Shown piece by piece: positions 53,852 through 62,680 of a stretch of 64,000 nt of DNA. The position numbers and the translations under genes are program-made. The DNA comes from Bacteroidales bacterium (lineage in GTDB: Bacteria; Bacteroidota; Bacteroidia; Bacteroidales; Muribaculaceae): contig SFEA01000012.1 in assembly GCA_004557385.1 (NCBI GenBank), positions 34,923-98,922 on the forward strand, read 5' to 3'. The notes under the pieces were generated by a model that saw only the letters and a list, made by a program, of their open reading frames with translations, did no database searches and was not told the DNA's origin. Within the stretch, counting starts at the first letter, position 1; every line of letters starts with the position of its first letter.

Positions 53852-53907
53852 AAAACTAAACGCCTATGCTTATTAAAACCAATTAAAACTAAACGCCTAT
53901 GCTTATT
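53852..53907. repeat. 23-bp direct repeat (33-bp period) at the trpB2 stop codon
   Basis: AAAACTAAACGCCTATGCTT plus ATT occurs at 53852-53874 and again at 53885-53907. The second copy includes the trpB2 stop codon, so the gene's last bases were duplicated downstream. Confidence 0.85.
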
Positions 53908-55282
53908 CTAAGCCGGGCACTTTTGGCAACTTGGCGAGGCTTTCGGCAATCTGTTCGTCGGTGGGGATTACGTCTGACATTGTTTTGTTGTTGAATTGCT
54001 CGTAAGCCACGAGGTCGAAGTATCCGGTGCCGGTGAGTCCGAACACGATGGTTTTTTCTTCGCCGGTTTCTTTGCATCGGAGGGCTTCGTCGATGGCAAC
54101 GCGAATGGCGTGGCTGCTCTCGGGGGCAGGCAGGATGCCTTCGACGCGGGCAAACTGTTCGGCAGCGGCAAACACCGATGTCTGCTCAACGGCGCGGGCT
54201 TCGATGAGTCCGTCGTGGTAGAGCTGCGAGAGGGTGGTGCTCATGCCGTGGAATCGCAAGCCTCCGGCGTGGTTGGCTGACGGGATGAACTGGCTGCCCA
54301 GGGTGTACATCTTGGCGAGCGGGCAAATCATGCCGGTGTCGCAGAAGTCGTAGGCAAACTTGCCGCGAGTGAAGCTTGGGCACGAAGCCGGTTCAACGGC
54401 GATGATTTGATAGTCGGCTTCGCCACGCAGTTTTTCGCCAACGAATGGGCTGACGAGTCCGCCGAGGTTTGAGCCGCCGCCTGCGCAACCGATGATGATG
54501 TCGGGCTTGATGCCGTATTTGTCGAGAGCGGTTTTTGTTTCAAGTCCAATAACTGTTTGGTGCAGAAGCACTTGGTTGAGCACCGAGCCGAGCACATAGC
54601 GATAGCCTTCCTGCGACACGGCTGCCTCAACGGCTTCGGAGATGGCGCAACCGAGGCTGCCTGTGGTGTCGGGGTGTTCGGCAAGAATCTTACGGCCAAT
54701 ATTGGTGGTGTTGCTGGGCGAAGGGGTTACGTTGGCGCCGTAGGTGCGCATCACCTCGCGGCGGAACGGCTTCTGCTCGTAGGAGCACTTCACCATAAAC
54801 ACCTGGCAGTCGAGTCCGAAATATGAGCATGCCATGCTCAGTGCGGTGCCCCATTGTCCGGCGCCGGTTTCGGTGGTGACGCCCTTAAGGCCCTGCTTTT
54901 TGGCGTAGTAGGCTTGCGCGATGGCTGAGTTGAGCTTGTGACTGCCCGAGGTGTTGTTGCCCTCGAACTTATAATAGATTTTGGCAGGAGTGTCCAACGC
55001 CTTTTCGAGGAAATAAGCCCTTACCAGAGGTGATGGACGATACATCTTGTAGAAGTTTACGATTTCTTCAGGTATGTCGAACCACTTGGTGTCGTTATCG
55101 AGTTCTTGCTTATTGAGTTCGGTGCAGAAGATAGGCGCCAAATCGTCGTGAGTGAGCGGTTTACCGGTAGCGGGATTGATGAGCGGAGCCGGTTTGTTGG
55201 TCATATCGGCGCGCACGTTATACCATTGCGTAGGAATCTCGTTTTCGGCTAAGTAGATTTTATAAGGAATTTTCGTTTCCAT
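53903..55282 (-). CDS. trpB2: TrpB2-type tryptophan synthase beta-like protein
   Basis: The 459-residue PLP enzyme is of the TrpB2 type (longer than TrpB1), with RPSPLVRAYFLEKAL, the PLP lysine in NNTSGSHKLNSAIAQ, TETGAGQWGTALSMA and the phosphate cup IIGCAGGGSNLGG. Stand-alone TrpB2 proteins use free indole and serine to make tryptophan, so they can salvage indole. No other trp gene is present, which fits that reading. Monocistronic. Confidence 0.93.
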   Translation of the reverse strand: METKIPYKIYLAENEIPTQWYNVRADMTNKPAPLINPATGKPLTHDDLAPIFCTELNKQELDNDTKWFDIPEEIVNFYKMYRPSPLVRAYFLEKALDTPAKIYYKFEGNNTSGSHKLNSAIAQAYYAKKQGLKGVTTETGAGQWGTALSMACSYFGLDCQVFMVKCSYEQKPFRREVMRTYGANVTPSPSNTTNIGRKILAEHPDTTGSLGCAISEAVEAAVSQEGYRYVLGSVLNQVLLHQTVIGLETKTALDKYGIKPDIIIGCAGGGSNLGGLVSPFVGEKLRGEADYQIIAVEPASCPSFTRGKFAYDFCDTGMICPLAKMYTLGSQFIPSANHAGGLRFHGMSTTLSQLYHDGLIEARAVEQTSVFAAAEQFARVEGILPAPESSHAIRVAIDEALRCKETGEEKTIVFGLTGTGYFDLVAYEQFNNKTMSDVIPTDEQIAESLAKLPKVPGLE

Positions 55283-55554
55283 AATCGTATGCGTTTATTA
55301 TGTGTAAAAATGAATAAATATCAATGTTATTTTTGCAATTTATCGCATTTTGCAAGGCTAATTAGGAGTAATTAGGGATGCTTGAATTGATATTGCACTG
55401 CAAAACTAAGTATTTATTTTGATATATGCTATAAAAATGCCAAGAAAATTGCAAAAAAAGTGATATTTTGTTTGTTGTTAAATAAATATACAATATAATG
55501 CACCGAAAATGTATATAATTTGTTTTGTGTAGGAGGTGAAATGTAGGGGCGTAT

Positions 55555-55725
55555 AGCAGCTGAATCTGCAACCGCTCCACGGTTGTAGTTTTGTGTGGGG
55601 TATTCTGCTTTCCCCACGTAGCCGACTGCGCTCTGCTTGTCGTCAACGCGAGGTTATTGAGGTTGCAACCGCTCGCGCGGTTGAGCGTCGGGTGTCATAT
55701 AAGTGTAATGAATTGGAAACCATCG
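55555..55725 (-). repeat. Palindrome-rich intergenic repeat, inverted copy
   Basis: Reads on the minus strand with AACCGCGCGAGCGGTT near 55670-55685, CCCCAC arms and a CAACCGTGGAGCGGTTGC stem near 55570. It faces the next copy head to head. Confidence 0.8.
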
Positions 55726-55985
55726 ATATTAACCGCGCGAGCGGTTACATTGTAAATAACCCCACATTGGCGCCGCAGGCGACTATGTGGGGACCTAAAA
55801 GCGCCCAAGATAACCCCAACCGCGGCGCGGTTGCACATCCAGCTGCCATGGGTAATTCGCGTCCTGTCCGGACGCCATTGTCGTGGGCGGTCGTGTACCG
55901 TGGGTTACGCTTCGCTCACCCACGGCTAAGTGCCTCGCCTCGACGGCTCGGCGTCACATGCTTCGCATGACATGGAAGGTGGATG
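55726..55985 (+). repeat. Palindrome-rich intergenic repeat, long form
   Basis: Contains CGATATTAACCGCGCGAGCG, CCCCACAT...ATGTGGGG arms, AACCGCGGCGCGGTTGCA, a CGTCCTGTCCGGACG palindrome and the CCGTGGGTTACGCTTCGCTC with ACCCACGG stem. The long form matches copy 1 at 10360. With the preceding inverted copy it makes a large palindrome. Confidence 0.85.
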
Positions 55986-56032
55986 TTCCACGAAATAACC
56001 TTGTAGGGGCTAAACATCATATATAACCATCT

Positions 56033-56055
56033 GATTGCCAGCGGTATAAACCGCA
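56033..56055 (+). repeat. Truncated repeat head
   Basis: TGATTGCCAGCGGTATAAAC is the first 20 bases of the repeat (one or two changes). It then stops abruptly and continues as coding sequence. Confidence 0.65.
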
Positions 56056-56211
56056 AACATTGGCGAGGGTGCCGATGGCAAAGCCACCATTGAAACTGCC
56101 ATGGACATTGAATTGAACATGTTCCTGCGCCAAATGGTGGGTGGCAAAATTGAGGAAGGCATCGACAAAATGGCTGAGATGCTCACCCATTTGCCCTACG
56201 GCGATGGTTAA
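56050..56211 (+). pseudogene. C-terminal gene fragment fused to a repeat end
   Basis: The open frame begins right after a stop inside the repeat head and reads NIGEGADGKATIETAMDIEL, then NMFLRQMVGGKIEEGIDKMA and EMLTHLPYGDG before a stop. It has the look of the last 50 residues of a real protein: a helical end, and a terminator downstream. No start codon or 5' part exists. Family not recognised. Confidence 0.55.
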
Positions 56212-56249
56212 TGCCACCTAAGAGAGAAGATATTTTATATAGTTTGCGA

Positions 56250-56300
56250 GGCTGTGCCAGAGGTGAGAGCGTTTGCCTTGGCACAGCCCCGTGTTTTTTA
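56250..56300 (+). terminator. Terminator after the gene fragment
   Basis: GGCTGTGCCA and TGGCACAGCC form a 10-bp stem, followed by CCGTG and T6. It also lies at the 3' end of the convergent RiPP operon. Confidence 0.75.
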
Positions 56301-56326
56301 TATCTCTACCGTCATAGTGCCTGACG

Positions 56327-58531
56327 TCAGCAGCCAAGTTCAAGTTGGTTTTTAACGAGGTGATAGTAGGTGCCGCGTTTGGCGATGAGCGATTGGTGGC
56401 ATCCGCACTCTGCCACTTTGCCGCCATCGAGCACCACAATCTGGTGGGCATTCTGCACCGTGCTTAGGCGGTGAGCAATCACCACCACGGTTTTGCCTTT
56501 GTAGAAGCGGCTTAGGTTGTCGACAATGGCGCGCTCGCTCACCGAGTCGAGCGAGTTGGTGGCTTCGTCGAGGAAGATGTAATTGGGGTTGCGGTATACG
56601 GCACGGGCAATGAGGATGCGTTGTTTTTGCCCGGCACTCAAGCCTATGCCGTCGCGTCCGATGCGAGTTTCGTATTTCAGTGGCAGCGACATGATGTGGT
56701 TGTGTATGCAGGCTATGCGTGCGGCTTCAACGAGTCGTTGGTGGTCTACCTCGCTGTCGTCGACGGCGATGTTGTGGGCAATCGATTCGGAGAAAATCGC
56801 ACCGTCCTGCATCACCACGCCGCATTGCCTGCGCCACCATTGTTTGTTGAGCGATGCTATGTTTGTGCTGCCCACGGCAATGTTGCCTGCCTCGATGGGG
56901 TAGTAGCCTAACAGCAGTTTCAGCAAGGTGGTTTTGCCGCTGCCGCTTGCGCCCACAATGGCGGTGACTTTGCCGTGCGGTATGGCAATGTTGATGTCGG
57001 AAAGTGTGGCGTCAGGAGCATGCGGGTCGTATCGGAAGGTGACTTGGTTGAACGAGATGCCATTCTCGGGGCAGATGATTGCTTCGCCTGTTGATGCCGG
57101 GGTGTCCTCGCCGTGGATTTGGCGAATTTCGTTGATGCGTTCAAGGCTGATTTTCACGTCCTGCAGCGAGTAAGCCCATTGGGTGAGTTGCTCCACGGGG
57201 CTGATTAGTTGCCCTATAATGAATTGTATGGCAAGCATTGTGCCCAGCGTGATGTGGTTGTTGATGACGGCTGTGGCAGCCATTACGGTGATGATGATGT
57301 TGAGCGATTCGGTGATGAAGATGCTTCCGGCGAAGTTGGTTTGCTGCAGTCGCAAGCTTTTCAGTTGCACGTCGTATAGCCCCCGCTGCATTGATTCCCA
57401 TTCATGGCGGCGGCGCTGCTCGCAGTCCTGCAATTTTATTTCCTGAATGGTGGTGAGCAGCTGAAATGAATTGTTGTTGGCGGCAGCCTGACGCTCGAAC
57501 ATTTCGTAGTCCACCACGCGGCGACGACGCAGGAAAGCCATGTTCCACAGAGCGTAAATCGTAGCTCCGGCAGCAAAGATGCCGAAAATCGCAGCGTTGT
57601 AGTAGAGCAGCACGCCGGCAAACATGGCGAGCGAAAGCGAGGCAAACGCCACGTTGAGCGATTGCTCGGTAAGAAATGTGTTCACGCGGCTGTGGTCGGC
57701 AATGCGTTGCATGAGGTCGCCCGACGTTTTGGTGTCGAAAAACCACATTGGCAGCCGCAGCAGTTTGGCAAGGAAGTCGCTCACCAGCGATATGTTGATG
57801 CGCATGCTAATTTTCAGCAACACGCGGCGGCGGCAGAAGTCGATGGCTGTGCGGCTCACGGTGAGCATCAGTTGGGCAAGCAGGACAAGCCAGATGAAGC
57901 CGATGTCTTTGTTGTGTATGCCCACATCCACTATTTGCTGAGTGAGCAGCGGCAACGCTAGTTGCAGCAGGCTGCCCACGATTAGTGCCATAAGAATTGC
58001 GGCAAACGGGCGGCGATAGGCTGCAATGTACTTCATCAGAAATTTGAGTGAACGGCTGTCGCCGGCATTGTCGGCGGGGTTGCTGAGAGCGTAGAATTGT
58101 GGCGTTGGCTCAATCATCAAGGCAATGCCGCAAGGCTCATCGTTGTTGTGGGTGCTAATCCAGCATTGCTCAAATTCGGCACGTGAATATTTGATTAGCC
58201 CTTTTGCCGGGTCGGCAATGCAGAACGTGTTGCCGCCGCGAATGGCGTAAAGCACCACAAAATGATTTTGATTCCAATGCAAAATGCAGGGCATTGGCGA
58301 GTGAGCGAGGCGGTGGGCGGTGATGCGCACCCCGGTGGCACGCAGCCCCAGCGCCGATGCTGCCTGGCTGATGGCGAGCATCGACAGCCCTTCGTTGGTG
58401 GCGTGGCATATTTCGGCTATGCCGGCAATCGACATGCGTCGGCCATAGTGTCGGCACACCATTGCAAGGCATGCTATGCCGCATTGCATGGCATCGTGTT
58501 GGCGTACGCACTGAAATCGTTGGAACAGCAT
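56327..58531 (-). CDS. C39-peptidase ABC exporter (RiPP leader cleavage and export)
   Basis: A 734-residue single-chain exporter. Residues 1-130 are a C39 cysteine peptidase with Gln11, catalytic Cys17 (QCGIACLAM), His90 (WNQNHFVVL) and Asp107 (CIADPAKG). The ABC membrane domain follows (about 165-450, six helices), then the ATPase: Walker A VGASGSGKTTLL, signature LSAGQKQRI and Walker B YIFLDEATNSLD. All parts are intact, so it should cut leaders after a Gly-Gly-type site and pump the core across the inner membrane. It is the last gene of the operon, 24 bp after the outer-membrane gene. No HlyD-type partner is present. Confidence 0.95.
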   Translation of the reverse strand: MLFQRFQCVRQHDAMQCGIACLAMVCRHYGRRMSIAGIAEICHATNEGLSMLAISQAASALGLRATGVRITAHRLAHSPMPCILHWNQNHFVVLYAIRGGNTFCIADPAKGLIKYSRAEFEQCWISTHNNDEPCGIALMIEPTPQFYALSNPADNAGDSRSLKFLMKYIAAYRRPFAAILMALIVGSLLQLALPLLTQQIVDVGIHNKDIGFIWLVLLAQLMLTVSRTAIDFCRRRVLLKISMRINISLVSDFLAKLLRLPMWFFDTKTSGDLMQRIADHSRVNTFLTEQSLNVAFASLSLAMFAGVLLYYNAAIFGIFAAGATIYALWNMAFLRRRRVVDYEMFERQAAANNNSFQLLTTIQEIKLQDCEQRRRHEWESMQRGLYDVQLKSLRLQQTNFAGSIFITESLNIIITVMAATAVINNHITLGTMLAIQFIIGQLISPVEQLTQWAYSLQDVKISLERINEIRQIHGEDTPASTGEAIICPENGISFNQVTFRYDPHAPDATLSDINIAIPHGKVTAIVGASGSGKTTLLKLLLGYYPIEAGNIAVGSTNIASLNKQWWRRQCGVVMQDGAIFSESIAHNIAVDDSEVDHQRLVEAARIACIHNHIMSLPLKYETRIGRDGIGLSAGQKQRILIARAVYRNPNYIFLDEATNSLDSVSERAIVDNLSRFYKGKTVVVIAHRLSTVQNAHQIVVLDGGKVAECGCHQSLIAKRGTYYHLVKNQLELGC

Positions 58532-58555
58532 GGCGTCGAGATGGTTCGTAAGGAG

Positions 58556-60886
58556 TTAAAAACGAGCTTTTTCGGTGTTGCCGGCGCCTTGACCTTTATA
58601 TTTCTTCTTGGTGGTGTTGAACATATATCGCACCGAACATTCAATGCCTCGGGTGTTGTTTCTTTGCTCAACATATATGTCGCGACAGTCGTTGAATAAA
58701 GTATAATGCCTTTTGTGCCCTGCATTGAACAAACCGTTATAATTGAGTTTCACTTGCCAGTGACGGTTGAAAGTCTTGGTGACACTGACATTGGTGTTAA
58801 GGCGGCTGCCCATATCGATGTTTTCGGCTTGTCCGTTGCTGAACCACGACACAGAGGCTTCAAGCCTGATGTTGCGAGGAAGAACCAAAATATTACGCCA
58901 TTGCACCATCGCTATGGGGTTGTTCATGTGTCGCGTTGCACCTCGGTAGTCAATCTTGTAGAATTGCGTTAGCGCACCGGCAGTGAGCACGCCAAAATAG
59001 CGCCCGAACTGAGGCATATATGAAACAAATGCTTCGAGTCCGTTCAAGTTGTAGTCCGAATTGTCTTTTTTCAGCAATGTTGTGCCCCTGTTGGATGCTG
59101 ACGATGATGAGAGGTATTCGCCAATCGATGTGATGATTTTACCGTCGGTTAACGAATAGCTTGCGGCAAGAATGAAATTGCCTATCTGATAATTGGCGCT
59201 TAATTTGTGTGTGTATTCGTTTCGCAGCAGAGGGTTGCCGCTTTCATAAAGATTGCGGTTAACGTAGATTACTTTGCTTGATAGTTGCGAGTAGAGAGGC
59301 CGTTTGTATTTGTAGGCATAGCTTAGTTGTAGCATGGTTTTGCCCAACGGCAAATTGATGTTTGCCGAAGGCAGCAGCTTGTCGTAGACGCGCGATTGCT
59401 CGGGGATGAGCACGCCGTATTCGCGATAGCGGCTGTCGATATGCTCGTAGCGCAAGCCCACTTGCAGGCTTGTCCTGCCTAATTGCTGAACCAATTCGGC
59501 ATAGCCTGCCGAGGTGGTTTCGTCGATGGTGAGGCTGTTGTTGTTGAGATAATGCTCGATGTTGCTGAAGTTGTCGGAGCGGTGAGTGTCGATAATTTCG
59601 GCTCCGAAATTGATGTTGCCTTTCAGCAGCGGATACGAAACGTGGACTTCGGCGGCAAACATTCGCGAATCAACGTCGGAAGCGGTGGTTATATCGCGCT
59701 GGTCGGAATTGTTGATAAATTCATTCGAATTCATGTCTTCGTCGGTGGTTTTCCACAGGAAATCGAAGTTTGCAAAAATGGTAATTTTGTTAAATTTACC
59801 ATTATAGTATCCATCCACCAAATGTGAGGTGTTGTGGGTTGAAGTGTACTGACTTATTGTAGAAAATTCATCGATTATGTCATCAATCCGGTTCTCTGTT
59901 TCGAAGGCGAGGCGCTTCCTCATGGGGGAGTGTCCAACTTTGTAATAAATGCCGGTTGAAGAAGTGGGCGAGAAGGTGTAGTCGAATCCTATTTGGGCAT
60001 CGTAGGCCTGCGATTTGCGTTTCGTTGCGTACTCTATTGTTTGTTGAGAATGTTGCTCCAGCCAAGTGTTTTGTATGCTTGTGCTGGTGCCTTTCACTTT
60101 GTTGTAACCGTATTGCAGGTTGGTGAACACATCAAGGTTGCCGTTGCGATAGTTGAGGCTTAATTGGTCGTTGCCAATAAAGTAGTCTTGAACACCTAAT
60201 TTGAGCGTATTGTCAAGCGAAATTCCTTCGCCCGGTTCGCGTTCGGCAATGATTCGGATTACTGCATTGGTTGAGTTTCCGTAGCGGGCTCCAGGATTGA
60301 CCACCAGCTCCACGCGCTTTATTTTATCCGATTTTAAAATATCTAACTCACTGAGGTTGCGCACTTTGCGTCCGTTAATATAGTATGTGGGAGCGCCTCT
60401 CCCGAGCACTTCAATCGAGCCGTTGATGTTGATTATGCCGGGAAGATAGCCAAGCACGTCTTTAGCAGTGCCTATGTTTTCGAGCACGGTGCCGCGTATG
60501 GTGGTGGCGAGTGCGTCGCCCTCGATGCTAGTTACGGGCCGCGAGGCTTTCACCACCACTTCGCTCAAGCGAATCGTGTCGGGGATGAGCACTATATGCA
60601 GGGGAGCAGAGTTGGCTACTGCGTTGATTAATCGGTCGTTATAGCCTAAATGGCTTGCTTTAATGATGGCTTTTTGCGGCAATGCCGTGATGCTGAAGTG
60701 TCCAAGGCTGTCGGTGGTGGTGCCGTCGATGTAAAGCGAATCGGCTGGGTTAAGCAGCACCACGTTGGCAAGATGCACAGGTCGCCCGTTATGGTCCACA
60801 ACAGAGCCTTGATATACAGATGTTTGTGCCGATGTGCCAAATGCGCATGCCATTGTAAGGAACAATGTGATTAGGAAAGATTTCAT
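58556..60886 (-). CDS. Outer-membrane beta-barrel (TonB-receptor-like) protein in the RiPP operon
   Basis: The 776-residue protein has a signal peptide (AFGTSAQ), a CarboxypepD-regulatory-like domain (about 24-100: YQGSVVDHNGRPVHLANVVL), a plug domain (about 110-210: GTVLENIGTAKDVLGYLPGI, GRGAPTYYINGRKVRN), and a long barrel with alternating strands to the end. This is the outer-membrane beta-barrel family (OMP_b-brl_3), related to TonB-dependent receptors but without a clear TonB box. In this operon it probably lets the peptide out across the outer membrane, or takes up its target; direction is not shown by sequence. Confidence 0.88.
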   Translation of the reverse strand: MKSFLITLFLTMACAFGTSAQTSVYQGSVVDHNGRPVHLANVVLLNPADSLYIDGTTTDSLGHFSITALPQKAIIKASHLGYNDRLINAVANSAPLHIVLIPDTIRLSEVVVKASRPVTSIEGDALATTIRGTVLENIGTAKDVLGYLPGIININGSIEVLGRGAPTYYINGRKVRNLSELDILKSDKIKRVELVVNPGARYGNSTNAVIRIIAEREPGEGISLDNTLKLGVQDYFIGNDQLSLNYRNGNLDVFTNLQYGYNKVKGTSTSIQNTWLEQHSQQTIEYATKRKSQAYDAQIGFDYTFSPTSSTGIYYKVGHSPMRKRLAFETENRIDDIIDEFSTISQYTSTHNTSHLVDGYYNGKFNKITIFANFDFLWKTTDEDMNSNEFINNSDQRDITTASDVDSRMFAAEVHVSYPLLKGNINFGAEIIDTHRSDNFSNIEHYLNNNSLTIDETTSAGYAELVQQLGRTSLQVGLRYEHIDSRYREYGVLIPEQSRVYDKLLPSANINLPLGKTMLQLSYAYKYKRPLYSQLSSKVIYVNRNLYESGNPLLRNEYTHKLSANYQIGNFILAASYSLTDGKIITSIGEYLSSSSASNRGTTLLKKDNSDYNLNGLEAFVSYMPQFGRYFGVLTAGALTQFYKIDYRGATRHMNNPIAMVQWRNILVLPRNIRLEASVSWFSNGQAENIDMGSRLNTNVSVTKTFNRHWQVKLNYNGLFNAGHKRHYTLFNDCRDIYVEQRNNTRGIECSVRYMFNTTKKKYKGQGAGNTEKARF

Positions 60887-60952
60887 AATTCGTTCATTTA
60901 AGTTGATTCTGATTAAGTTATGAACTATATTTATTTTATTTTGGTAGATTGT

Positions 60953-62443
60953 TTAATGTGCTGAGAATGGGCAGTTTATGTCGGGATAATACCACTTGTC
61001 GCTGCCGTATTTCCTCACAATTTCGCGGTAGCACACTTGCCTGAGGGTTCGGCACTCGTCGAAGCGTGTGCATGAGTGGCAGAGCGAGTCGTCGGGTATG
61101 TCGGTTTGCTTGATGAAGTAGAGCGATTTGGCTTTTTCGGAGTTCCAAATTTCCTGTATGCTGTTGCGCATCACGTCGCCCACAATGAAGTGAGGATTCC
61201 AGTAAAGTTGTTCGCAGATGGTGACTTTGCCGTCGGGCAGAATGTAGAGCGACGAGAATAGCCCGCTGCAGAATGTGCGGTTGTCAAAGAATTTTTCTTC
61301 ACGGTCTGCTTCGGCAGGCATGCCTGCTTCGGATGGTTGATTTTCAAAGCCTTGTGGCGGCATTTCGGGATAGCGGATTGAGAATTTGCTTGTTTTGGCT
61401 ATTGAGGCAAGGTAGCTGATTGCTTCGCCCATAGCTTCGGCGCTTATTTCGATTTCGCTGTAAGGAGCACGAGGGTATAGGGTGGGGTCGCCTTTAACAA
61501 TGTGCCAATCTTTTATGTTTCCAAGCGTGGTGAACAGTTCGTATAGCGATTTCATGTCGTTTTCCGAGCCGTTGTGGCGTGTAAGCACCGAATGAATCAT
61601 CACCGGAATGTGGTATCTGTCGAGCATGCGCAGCGAGTCTGCCATGCGCTCGGCATAGCCGGGCTTCACTTTCAGCGAATCGGCAAGATGGCTATCGATG
61701 AGAGTGTCGAGCGAAATTTGAATGTCGAGCACATTCAGTTCGGCAAGTGTTTTTGCGATGTCGTCGTCGACGGGCATTTTGGTCGACAAGTAGGGGTTAT
61801 AGTCGTTTTTGCGTAGTTCGGCAAGCACTTCGCGCCAATGCGGGTAGAGAAAAAATTCGCCGCCAATCACGTCGAAAGTGTTCACATTCAGCTGCTTGGC
61901 TTCGTTAATCAGCTCTATTGTGCGTTCAAGAGGGATGGTGCAGTGGGCGCGTCGCGATTTGTCCTGATAGCAATAGATGCAATCGGTAACGCAGGTGTTG
62001 TTCACCATCAGGGTGAGCACCGAAGGCGTGGCATGGCGTTTCATCACCACATCGGCTTTGTCGTATTCAAACATCTCGGGCTGATAGCGGTGCTCGTTCA
62101 TCGGCTGCGTGCTCGACACTATTGTGTGCGGTGGAAAGGTCGACACGCCGCTGTTTGCTTTCATTGCAATTTGCTTTGGGTTGTCAATCAGATTGTTGAC
62201 AAATTTTTCCACCAACTCGGCACTTACGTTTAGGCTCTCGGCAGCACTGCTGATGCAAAGCGACTTCTCCCTGCCGTCGACAAAGCTGAGAATCATTGCA
62301 TAGATGGGGTGGATGGCATTGGTGAACGAATCCTCAATGCCGTCGAGCATATTGCGTCCCATCAGGCGCGCCATCACCAAAGTTCTTCCTTCATCGGGTT
62401 TGAGCGTGTATAGTGGATTAAATGCAATATATTCCATATCCAT
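60953..62443 (-). CDS. Radical SAM/SPASM peptide maturase
   Basis: The 496-residue protein has an N-terminal part (about 20-125) that may be a leader-binding winged-helix region, then a radical SAM barrel with Cys151, Cys155 and Cys158 (CVTDCIYCYQDKS). The C-terminal SPASM region has Cys392, Cys410, Cys455, Cys458, Cys464, Cys471 and Cys491, including LPDGKVTIC and CHSCTRFDEC, enough for two auxiliary [4Fe-4S] clusters. This is the pattern of peptide-modifying enzymes that make thioether or C-C crosslinks. It starts 3 bp after the second precursor's stop, so it is coupled to it. Confidence 0.9.
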   Translation of the reverse strand: MDMEYIAFNPLYTLKPDEGRTLVMARLMGRNMLDGIEDSFTNAIHPIYAMILSFVDGREKSLCISSAAESLNVSAELVEKFVNNLIDNPKQIAMKANSGVSTFPPHTIVSSTQPMNEHRYQPEMFEYDKADVVMKRHATPSVLTLMVNNTCVTDCIYCYQDKSRRAHCTIPLERTIELINEAKQLNVNTFDVIGGEFFLYPHWREVLAELRKNDYNPYLSTKMPVDDDIAKTLAELNVLDIQISLDTLIDSHLADSLKVKPGYAERMADSLRMLDRYHIPVMIHSVLTRHNGSENDMKSLYELFTTLGNIKDWHIVKGDPTLYPRAPYSEIEISAEAMGEAISYLASIAKTSKFSIRYPEMPPQGFENQPSEAGMPAEADREEKFFDNRTFCSGLFSSLYILPDGKVTICEQLYWNPHFIVGDVMRNSIQEIWNSEKAKSLYFIKQTDIPDDSLCHSCTRFDECRTLRQVCYREIVRKYGSDKWYYPDINCPFSAH

Positions 62444-62446
62444 AGG

Positions 62447-62637
62447 TTATGGTATAACAATAACGTTCATAACGGTTGTTGTGCATGCCTTGCATGTGGT
62501 GCACATAATACAAGCTGAACAAGATACACATTCTCTTGCACAAAGTGTGCAAGGGTTAACCGGTCCATCAGTGTCACCGCCAGCTTTTATTTCAAACATT
62601 TCGGAGTTTGTTAGTAATTCTTCTGCTTCTTAAGCAT
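62447..62637 (-). pseudogene. Second Cys-rich RiPP precursor, leader start damaged
   Basis: On the minus strand the frame EAEELLTNSEMFEIKAGG matches the first precursor's leader. It continues to a core with eight Cys (PCTLCARECVSCSACIMCTT, then CKACTTTVMNVIVIP) and stops at 62447. A TAA at 62632-62630 precedes EAEELL in frame. The ATG at 62637 (ATG CTT AAG AAG) is one base out of frame; adding one A (AAA GAA GCA) would give MLKEAEELL. Three readings are open: a one-base deletion, a sequencing error, or translation from the internal ATG at 62599 (MFEIKAGG..., 50 residues). Confidence 0.7.
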
Positions 62638-62680
62638 ATCGTTCTAATATCGAGCAATGAAATATTGAAAGAAATAGAGG

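Noticed and set aside
53903..55282. Standard TrpB of a tryptophan operon
   Set aside because: The protein is about 60 residues longer than TrpB1, has the TrpB2 pattern, and no trpA or other trp gene is near.
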